A DNA stretch of 64,000 bases from Chinchilla lanigera. Lineage: Eukaryota; Chordata; Mammalia; Rodentia; Chinchillidae. Location: contig NW_004955429.1 in the NCBI RefSeq assembly GCF_000276665.1, positions 3,381,441 to 3,445,440 of the forward strand, in the 5' to 3' direction. A program made the position numbers and the translations under genes. Positions 55,925 through 64,000 of this stretch are shown here, piece after piece. The stretch's first letter is position 1. Each line of letters starts with the position of its first letter. Under the pieces are notes generated by a model that saw only the letters and a list, made by a program, of their open reading frames with translations, was not told where the DNA came from and did no database searches.

Positions 55925-56795
55925 CATTTCACAAAAAATACCAAAACTGCATTTTCTTATTATTTATTTTTAAAATGTTAAAACCTACAAAAAAGTTTAA
56001 AGAATACTACAATAAATATCCATGTATCCCTAGGTTTATATTAATATTTTTCCATATCTGCCCCTCTGTGTGCATTTGTGTATAGCTTATTTTGTTATTT
56101 TTGGACCATTTGAAAGACACATATAAGTGGTAGGCTTTGTGTCACTTTATTTTTTAAAAATTCATCATATAACTCTTAAAAACAAGCTCATTCTATAACA
56201 CAAGAACAATGCTATTTTACTTTTAAAATATAGTCACATTACTATAATAAGATTATCTGATAATTTTATTTGATATTATATTATTTCACAAATGTATATT
56301 TGTTCCTTGTCCTTTACAACTATTTTTTTAATCCATGGCATAATCAAGATCAGGTTTGTATTTGTCATTTGTCTTTAGTCTTTTTTAATGTGATCAGTGA
56401 CCCTGTTTTTATATTTCAAACTCAGCCACAAGCATATTTATAAGCAGAATTACATTTTAGGTTCATCAGAGACATAAATTCTCTGAATTTCATAAAATGA
56501 TGTATCTTTGAATTGATTATATTCAAGTAAAAATTAATTATGCATTTGCAAATCTGCAAAGTATCTCTTCATGGCTAACAACTTGTCTTACTTTATTCTG
56601 TTAACATAAGTTGAACAAATTACCCTCATTATAAACATTTATAGCTTACAAATTGTTTAAATTAGAAACACGGCAATTCATAAGGCTCATTTCCTCCATC
56701 ACTAAGGGCATAAATACAGTGTCTTTAACCACCAGCCATTCCTCCGTCTCTCCACGCTGTTCCTTCTCACTCTTTCCCTTCTAGTTGTGACAACT
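55925..56795. other. No recognised gene
   Basis: AT-rich. It may include a decayed L1M around 56000-56300, not defensible in detail. Confidence 0.35.
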
Positions 56796-56798
56796 CTT

Positions 56799-56940
56799 TC
56801 TCCCTCATTTTTTTTTTTTTTGTTTGTTTGTTTTTTTGGGGGGTTTTCTCCGGTACCGGGAATCGAACTCACGACCTTGCGCATGCCAGGCAGGCGCTTT
56901 TGCCGCTGAGCTAAATCCCCAGCCCCTCTCCCTCATTTTT
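56799..56940 (-). mobile_element. ID-like SINE, young, with 14-bp TSD
   Basis: Body 56813-56926: T-rich run with tttg units, gttttctccggtaccgggaa, tcgaactcacgaccttgcgc, atgccaggcaggcgcttttg, ccgctgagctaaatccccag, cccc. Flanks tctccctcattttt at 56799-56812 and 56927-56940, exact. Confidence 0.97.
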
Positions 56941-57209
56941 GGTGTGTGTTACTTTCCCCTTCATTTTCTCTGTTCATCTCTCCATCCCCCTACTGTCTAT
57001 AGCAGCAATAAGTAAGCAATTCTTATTAGGCATCTTTTGAGGTAAGCAATAAGTATCCAAACATTTAGTCAAAGCAACTGGAATTCTTTGTTCTGTTACA
57101 TGTGGAGTGATTTAAGCTGAATCTAAATGAGCCTCAGTATATACCCAGGAATCAAATGGGGTCAAAGCAACCCAAATAACTAAGCAGAATTTGAGCTACA
57201 TGGTCTTGT

Positions 57210-57320
57210 GCACAAGTCAATGATTTTGCCCAAGTTCACACATATAATGTGACTGGGGTGTAGAGCGAAGCAGGTGGAGCCAGAGTTCCTGAACCCAGTC
57301 GCTATACTCTCTACCTGCTC
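57210..57320 (-). mobile_element. MIR fragment, minus strand
   Basis: gattttgcccaagttcacac, ataatgtgactggggtgtag, agccagagttcctgaaccca, gtcgctatactctctacctg. MIR complement order. Confidence 0.6.
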
Positions 57321-57438
57321 AAGGTCATAGTCCTATGAGAATTTGAGTTTGTGATCCTTATTTTTGTCTCTCAGGATGTTCCTGTGGTAATTTATCTCTC
57401 TTTGCAATAGCTTTCCTAGCAAATACTTCTCTACCTTC

Positions 57439-57465
57439 TCATCTATCTATCTGTCTATCTATCTA
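57439..57465. repeat. (TATC)n microsatellite
   Basis: tctatctatctgtctatcta repeats at the left edge of the L1, where the complement of its A-rich tail would be. Confidence 0.9.
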
Positions 57466-58812
57466 TTGTATGTTTGTGGTGCATAATAATTGCACTCATG
57501 TTAAGGTACTGCAAAATATACATGTAACATATTGATGTTTTTACTACATCTCCCCCTCACCCTCTTCTCTTTCCTTCTCCCTATTTCCTACTATCTGTCT
57601 TGTATTTTGTTCTCTAAATTATCTATATTTTGACTTTCTTATGTAAGAGAAACCATGCAATATCTCACTTTCTGTGTTGATTTATTTTACCTAGTATCAT
57701 AGTCTGAAGGCCCTTCCATTTCCCTGCAGATAACTAAAATTTATTCTTTTTCATGACTGAGTAGTAGTCTATCATTCATATATATATATCTCACATTTTT
57801 TAGTATAGTCATCTGTTGATGGACATTTAGACTGTTTCCAAGACTGAGCTTTCTCATTCATGCTGCTGTGAACATTGGCATGCATCTATCACTATGATCT
57901 AATCCCTTTAGCTCTTTTGGAAAGATATCCAGAAGAGATATAGCTGGATTAGATGGAATTTTTAGTTTTAGTTTTTTGAGGAACTGATACATTTTTTTCC
58001 ATAGTGGTTGCATGAGTTTACATTTCCAACCGCAGTGTAGAAGCATTCCTTTTCCCACAGATCCATGGTAGCTTTTGCTTTTGAGTCCTTGCTGATAGCC
58101 ATTCTTACTAAAATGAGATGAGATCTCAGTGTTGATTTGATTTGCATTTCTCTAGTACCAAGCATGTTGAACACTTTTCAAATATGTATTGGTCATTGAT
58201 ACTTCTTTTCAAAAGTGTCTATTTATTTCAATTGCACTTTTTTTGGATTGTATTTTGTTTTCATTTTTTTGAGTTCTTTACATTGTCTAGATATCAGTCC
58301 TTGGTCTAAAGAGTAGCTGGAAAAAATTATTTCCCATTCTACAGATTGTCTCTTCACTCTTGGTTGTTTCTTTTGCTGTGTAGTTTTTCATTTGATACAA
58401 TTCCATTTAATGATTTTTGATGTTATGTCTTGTGTAGTTGGGTTTCTGCTCAGAAAACCTTGGCCTATGCCCATGTCATATTTAGGTTTTTCATCCATTT
58501 TGATTTGATTTTAGTACAAGGTGAGAGATATGGGTCTAGTTTCATTCTTCTGTGTGTGAATAATCAGTTTTCACAGCAGCGTTTGTTAAAGAGCCTACCC
58601 TTTCTCCATTTATATTTTTGGCCCCTTTGTCAAAAATAAGATGGCTAAATGTGCCCATAGTTTTTTTCTGCATCCTCTGTTCTATTCCACTGAGCAACAA
58701 ACAGGTCTATTTTGTGCCAATATCATGTTTTTATTACTGTAGCTTTGTGGTATAAATTGAAGTTTGGTCTCGTCATACCTCTTGCTTTGCTCCTTTTTCT
58801 CAGGATTTATTT
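57466..58812 (-). mobile_element. L1 LINE, 3' portion (minus strand)
   Basis: Complement of an L1 3' UTR and ORF2 C-terminal region: gtcatctgttgatggacatt, gactgtttccaagactgagc, ttcatgctgctgtgaacatt, gatttgatttgcatttctct, catccattttgatttgattt, tctattccactgagcaacaa, tattactgtagctttgtggt. ORF2 is broken by stops. Its 5' end, at 58812, directly abuts an oppositely oriented ORF2 segment. Confidence 0.85.
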
Positions 58813-58814
58813 GT

Positions 58815-59580
58815 TTATCACGGTGTTTGAAGAAAAGGCCTTTAACGAAATCCATCCAGCATCCATTCATGATTAAGAGAAAGACCAAACTTCAAAATGA
58901 TTAAAACCACTTATGACAAACCTACTGCCAGCATCATACTGAGTGGGGCAAATCTGACAGCATTCCTTCTAAAATCAGGAATAAAACAAGCCTATGCACT
59001 CTTTTCACTCCTGTTCAATACGGTGCCTGAAACTTTAGCCAGAGCACTCAGGCAAGAGGAAAAAAGAGGGGTACAAATAGGAAAGGAAGAATTCAAACTC
59101 TCCTTTTGCAGGTGACATGACCCTTTCCATAGAAGACTCAAAAAGCTCCACCGGAAAACTCCTGGGACTAGTGAATAAATTCAGCAATGACAGGATAGAA
59201 AATCAACACACAAAAATCAATACCACTGCTGTATACCAACAATTAATCCACTGAGAAAGAAATCAGGAAAAAATTCCACTCAAGATAGATTTAGAAAATA
59301 TTTAGATACTCAGGAATTAACCTAACCAAGAAGAAAAAGGCCTGCATAATGAAAACTATAGTATTCTGAAATAAAAAGACACTGAGGGGGACATTAGAAA
59401 ATGGAAATCCACCCCCTGTTCCTGGATAGGCAGAACTAGTATTGTAAAAATTTCTATATTACCAAAATGATATGTAGATTTAATGCAAATTCCAATCCAA
59501 ATATCAATAGTATTCTTCACAGAACTAGAAATAAACATTCCTAAAACTTGTATGGAACTGAAAGAGACACAGAATAGTCT
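58815..59580 (+). mobile_element. Inverted 5' segment of the same L1 (RT domain)
   Basis: Plus-strand ORF2: gaagaaaaggcctttaacga (AEKAF-like block), tgccagcatcatactgagtg, ctaaaatcaggaataaaaca, the RT catalytic block at 59105-59116 reading F-A-G-D, so the first Asp of FADD is changed to Gly, and tgaaaactatagtattctga further on. It ends near ctgaaagagacacagaatag, the point where the minus-strand part begins in the L1 order. Confidence 0.85.
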
Positions 59581-59964
59581 GCCTTCTTTCTTGATGACAC
59601 TGGCTCCTTGTACCTCTCTCTGTCCTCTACAAGGGCAGGATCACTGTGATTGGAGATTGTAGTCATATAGCTCCATTCAGTTCAGCTTTTATTTGTGGCC
59701 AGAGAAGGGGAGACCTCTTATCCAAGCTGAGATGGTAGAGAAAAATAATCCCTCACTGGGTGGGAATATCCATCTGTTCTGCTAAGATGAATGTGTTTTT
59801 GTGCTGTGGATTCTTTTTCCAAAAGGTGACCACAGTTATCTCTGAGTTAATACCTGTCAGACCCCAAAAGGGGAAAGATTAGGATGAAAAACATGTCTGA
59901 TACACTGGAAGTCACTCCAGCAGGTGAATTTCTTTACTGCTCTAAGCTCGAGACAACACATCCC

Positions 59965-60095
59965 TGAAAAGGAATACTAATGTCTGTCTTGCAGGACTTA
60001 TATAAGCATTAGATAAAATGAATCACACAAAACAACTAGGAAAGAAACTAGGAAAAAGCAAGCATTTGATGTTAGCTATTCTTAGTTGACAAAGA
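59965..60095 (+). mobile_element. MIR fragment
   Basis: tgtctgtcttgcaggactta, tataagcattagataaaatg, aagcaagcatttgatgttag, ctattcttagt. MIR 3' order. Confidence 0.5.
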
Positions 60096-60537
60096 ATCAT
60101 ATGAATTGAATCAGTTTTCTCTGAGACTGACAGTATTTCTGTGTGGTTATTAATATTACAAGGATCCTGCAGTATGTTTTTTCACTGAGACTTGATATCC
60201 ATCAGAGATTATCAGAAATAATCCTGGATAAATGAATACTGTCATTTTCCTGGGTTTTGCTATGTTACTTTGCAAGGTGGAGGGTGGTAGGTACCTGTAG
60301 GATAAATTATCATGATTTTATTTCAGTGTGATTACATTGTTCCTCAGAAAATTGCAAGAGATAGCAACAGCATGGGAATTAGAAGTAAATATATTTTTCA
60401 TACATTTGCAAGAAATAGATATCACAGGTGTTGACTACCTGCAATTGAAGTTTCTATTTTTATCTTGAAAGTCATTAAGAATAAGACTTATCTAAATAAT
60501 TTGAAAAGCAAAAAAAATCAAAATTTATCTCAAACTA

Positions 60538-60765
60538 GGGAATTCTCAGCCTTAGCACCATTGCCTAATGAGGTTGCCTAATTCCTTGGTGTGGAAGAGA
60601 GGACAGTCCCATGCACTGGAAGATGCTTAGCCAAATTTTAATTTCTACTGCCTGCGTGTTAGTAGCACTCTTTCCATTATGACAACCAAAAATGTCCCTA
60701 GACATTGCTGCTGTCCCCTAGGTGTGGTGGTGGTACCAAATCATCCTGGTGGAAATTCCCAGCTG
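60538..60765. mobile_element. MER20-like DNA transposon (hAT-Charlie)
   Basis: gaattctcagccttagcacc, ttgcctaattccttggtgtg, tgcactggaagatgcttagc, tattagcagcac-like middle (tgttagtagcactctttcca), then ttatgacaaccaaaaatgtc, cctagacattgctgctgtcc, ggtaccaaatcatcctggtg. Near full-length for this ~220-bp non-autonomous element. Orientation not assigned. Confidence 0.75.
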
Positions 60766-60769
60766 TCAA

Positions 60770-62630
60770 CACGTGCCGTATTTAATTTACCTGCAGCAGT
60801 TCATTGAAGAATTGAGAAAACAGCTCTGAGTAGGAGAATAGATACAAAGAAGAAAGACGATCCATTCCTCTTGATTGTGCATTTAGAGTGTTTTTCTGGT
60901 CAAAATATCTTCCTGAAACTGAAATGAATCCACCCACCATTCTCACAATGGCACTTGTGGTGTCTTTCTGCTTGACAGATCATTCCCAGGCATAGCAAGG
61001 TGTTCCTGATGACTGCGATTTCTATCAGAATCCAATACACCAATTTCCTCCACACATTTTGAGCTATTGTTCTTCTTTCAGCATCACGTGGCAGCATTTA
61101 CCTCCCACCTTTTCATAGCAGCTATTTGTCCCAGACACTATAAAGTTAGTACTTAGTATTATGCAACTAAATGGTCCTCTTTCAGACTTTGTAAAGCTCC
61201 ACAAATTCATTCAAAATAGTGGTTCATCATATTATCCTTCCCAAAAGCAAAACCCTCTTGACACTTTCCTGTTAATTGCTTTGCTTTCCTATGCAGAGTG
61301 CTTGGGGTTTAAAATCTGAGAATCTGGTAAAACACAAACTCAACGTATCTTCAAACTATAATTGTGTGACCTTCACGTCATGTGTTAAGTCATGAAGATG
61401 TCACTACTTGCAACAGAACTTCAGTGGTGACAGTTACTTTGTTTTACGAAGCAATTTCTGGGATTTGTTTTTTTCAGTATCCAAGTAACCTTAGAACCAT
61501 ATACCAAACTGCCACCTCTATTTGGAGAAAGTCCATGGTGAGTGGCTAAATCGAAGAGCTTTCAAGTCATAAGGAAATGAGCAACTTGAACCATAAGGCA
61601 GGGGGTGGGGCACTGGGGTGATGTGGTTCATCCCATTTCAGCCTTTGATGTCTGCTCTGGAGCCAAGACCAGAGGGACAGTAAGGTTTCAGGTTTATTTC
61701 CTCTGAAGTCATAAAATGTGATGAAGGCTGTACTCAGATTTACTAATTTCATGGTCATTTTTGGCTCTGCCAAGGAACATAGAGAACACAGGAGGAGGAA
61801 GTAGTTTTAAATCAGCTTGTTCTCTGCCTGTCCCTTAATTCCAGTTCTTCTAGATAGAAAAGGGAAGAGGTCAATTTGCCTGACAATCTAATTGCCTCTG
61901 AAAGGACAACCACGCAGCATCTAAACTCTAAACCTGTTCCCTGTCCAAATGAGATGCAAATGCTCCTTATTCAGCCAACTCCATGTCCCACACTTTAAAG
62001 CAAGCAACTGTAGTATGCAGCCCCTTATGGGGTAGTCTCTCTTTGGACTCTTGTCCACATAGACCTGTGTTGTACTTACATGCTTGAGCCTCAGGTCCCT
62101 TATTAGAATGTGAGATCCTGATGAGCAGGTCTATGGTCTTCTGCCTGCAGACACCAGCCCTGAGCCCAAGCCTTTGCCCTCCCTGAACAAAAAGAGCAGA
62201 GTAGACCTATGCTTGAAGTCACTCAGCATGGCTTTTAATTCAGGCTGTCCCTAAGGTGTTAGTCCTCCCAAACCCTAGCTCTAAACCAAAACACTGAGCA
62301 TAGTTGTGATAAATATTCTTAACTTCTCTGCTTCTCTTTATACACAGTGATTGCATCAGCAAAGCTATTTCAGTAATAGTTATAATTATACTTGTCAATC
62401 CAGAAAATCTGAATCTACTGCTGTATTTCTCCCCCATTTCTTTCCTCCTTCCATTTTGCCCTTCTCCCTTTTCCTTCCTTTTTTTCTCCCATCACTAAAT
62501 GTTATACTGTTTGGCAGGATCTTTTCTAGACTCTAGGACTCAGTGGAGGGTAAATCAGGATCTTATTCTCACTGAGCTTACACTTCAGCATAGTTTCAAA
62601 CATACTGAAGATTCAAAAATGAGTCAGCAT
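60770..62630. other. No recognised gene
   Basis: Unique-looking sequence. ORFs at most 68 codons, no domain. Confidence 0.45.
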
Positions 62631-62635
62631 TGATT

Positions 62636-62895
62636 GATGGGTGTCTGACAAGTGGGGAACACACCGAACTTCTATAGTTTAGGTCCTCTGGTCCCCAAGG
62701 TGGTGTGGTGGCAGGTAGTAGCCCTTTAGGAGGTGGGGTCCAATGAGAAATCCCTGGGTCTTTGGAACATGCTCCTGTGAGAGATTATGAGATCCTGCTT
62801 TCTTCTATTATGTTTTCTGGTCAGGAAGTGAGAAACTTATTCTACCATATGTTCCCTGAATCATCATCTGGCACCCTGACCAATGCTATGAAAAA
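62636..62895 (+). mobile_element. MaLR-like LTR fragment, plus strand
   Basis: gcaggtagtagccctttagg, aggtggggtccaatgagaaa, tccctgggtctttggaacat, gctcctgtgagagattatga, ttctattatgttttctggtc, cctgaccaatgctatgaaaa. These are the U3-to-R blocks of the same rodent MaLR type seen in reverse at 33029 and 43585. Confidence 0.65.
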
Positions 62896-62910
62896 CTACT
62901 GCTTTAAGCA

Positions 62911-62960
62911 GAAAGAGGTGACCCTTGGGTTTGATCCCTAGCACTGAAGAAAGGGAAAAG
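62911..62960 (+). mobile_element. ID-like SINE fragment
   Basis: gaaagaggtgacccttgggt then ttgatccctagcactgaaga and an A/G-rich tail: the box B half of an ID-type copy. Confidence 0.55.
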
Positions 62961-62964
62961 ATGC

Positions 62965-64000
62965 CCAGAAGTGTTAATTATATCCAGCATAGAAATTAGG
63001 ATTTATTGAACTTGCCAGTTGAAGGCAGTTGGAAGATATGAAGGAAGTTTTTTTTTTTTTATAATGAATATCCTAATTCTCCTAGTCTATCAATAGAAAT
63101 ATAAATTATTCCTTATAGAATGTTGGCATATGGACTTTTCACAAAGAAAATTATTTCTACACAATAGAAGTAATAGCCATTTTAAGACAGGCATCTTAGG
63201 AACCTCTGAAAGAGAAGCTGGCAAAATAAAGACAAAGTGATTTCCATGTCATTAGAGGGAAAGAAAATGAGTTCCTGCAAAGACACATTCCATCTTCTGT
63301 TTGAGAAACACATTCTCACAAATAAGCAAGAATATTTTTGCGATATTCAGAATGTGTCTCAATAGGAAGTAATACTCCTTCCCAGTGGTGGTGTGTCCTT
63401 TATAATGATGTTATATGACAAGGCTCTGGTAAAAGAATTGCTTTTCTGTGCCCCATTTGAACTAAATTTTTTCAGGCATATAAGGAGCCACAACTATAAA
63501 TCAAGGCACCTCACACACTCTTGTCAGTCATTGCATTTTCCTAATGGTTTTTCAGGTCATTGTCTTTCCTTCCTTTAGGGGGAGATTATTTAGTCTCTTT
63601 TTGTGTCTATTTGGTTTTGTTTTAGGTCCCAGAGGAGCATTTCAAAGGCCTCAGGATCAGGAGAAACTCACTCCAGTGAACCAAAGGAAGCCACTGTTCA
63701 GTTCTATATATGCTTGTGCAATCCAAATAGCACTTAACTCTTCAGTGTCCATTGGCTTTAACTTATGCCTTGCAGCAGCTGAGTCCAAGTGTCTCCTCCT
63801 GCTTCAGAGGCAGTTTGATATCAAAGGCAAAGAGACGTAGGACCACATTCTCCACTGGGGAGACTAGCAGATGTTTCTTGAGGCTGGGATCAACATAGTA
63901 GTGAATTATCCTTAAACCATATTAAGTAATGGATCTAGTGGACCTCACTGCCACTGCTGGTACCTTTAGTATCTTTTATACTCTTTACAGTAAAAAATAG
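62965..64000. other. No recognised gene
   Basis: Unique-looking sequence. The 98-codon plus ORF at 63544-63840 has no domain I recognise and no splice or promoter evidence. Confidence 0.4.

Noticed and set aside
63544..63840. 98-codon plus ORF near the right edge
   Set aside because: No domain, no supporting promoter or splice signals; kept only as a note in the unannotated interval.

Overview
This is mammalian nuclear DNA, most likely from a non-murid rodent. The evidence is the set of repeats: 7SL-derived B1 elements, dimeric B1+ID (B1-dID type) elements, and a young tRNA-derived ID-like SINE. That SINE has a well conserved head (box A like tagctcagcggc), a 3' part carrying the palindrome ccggtaccgg, and an A-rich tail. 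Old mammalian repeats (MIR, L2, MER20, MaLR/ERVL LTRs, L1M) are still readable, which suggests a slowly evolving lineage. B1-dID plus ID points to squirrel-, dormouse- or beaver-related rodents. I lean towards a beaver-like genome, but only from memory of SINE distributions. The base composition is AT-rich, CpG is depleted, and there is one assembly gap of exactly 100 N (52797-52896).

I see no convincing protein-coding gene. Every long ORF is either explained by a retroelement or looks like chance. The window reads as intergenic or deep intronic DNA. The only gene-like edges are a short CpG-rich stretch at the extreme left (1-110), possibly the shoulder of a CpG island or a first exon, and a CpG-bearing block at 30340-30740 with a CTCF-like motif.

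Layout. 0-10 kb: unique DNA with a MaLR LTR (4.9-5.3 kb), a GT microsatellite, and an L2 copy (6.5-7.8 kb) broken by two B1-type insertions. 10-24 kb: an ERV-type LTR (10.5 kb), scattered SINEs and MIRs, a degraded L1M, and an ERVL-type LTR (21.1-21.9 kb) split by another LTR. 24.7-25.9 kb: a LINE-mobilised, polyadenylated retrocopy of a gammaretrovirus-like gag-pro transcript, bounded by a perfect 16-bp target-site duplication. 26-32 kb: mostly unique. 32.6-36.2 kb: an L1 with a 5' inversion, containing a solo LTR at the inversion junction and a SINE. 34.9-40.7 kb: a cluster of five young SINE insertions. 40-48 kb: several MaLR-type LTRs, MIR and L2 pieces. 48-53 kb: polypyrimidine tract and L1 fragments in both orientations. 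54.2-54.9 kb: a minus-strand LTR with three CCAAT boxes in 23-bp repeats and a TATA box. 57.4-59.6 kb: a second L1 with a 5' inversion. 60-64 kb: MER20, another MaLR-type LTR and unique DNA.

Nothing here works together as a pathway. The coherent story is activity of one machine: L1 left its own inverted copies and mobilised both the SINEs (target duplications of 11-16 bp) and a retroviral transcript. Family names are from recall of consensus sequences without database comparison, and boundaries of old elements are approximate.
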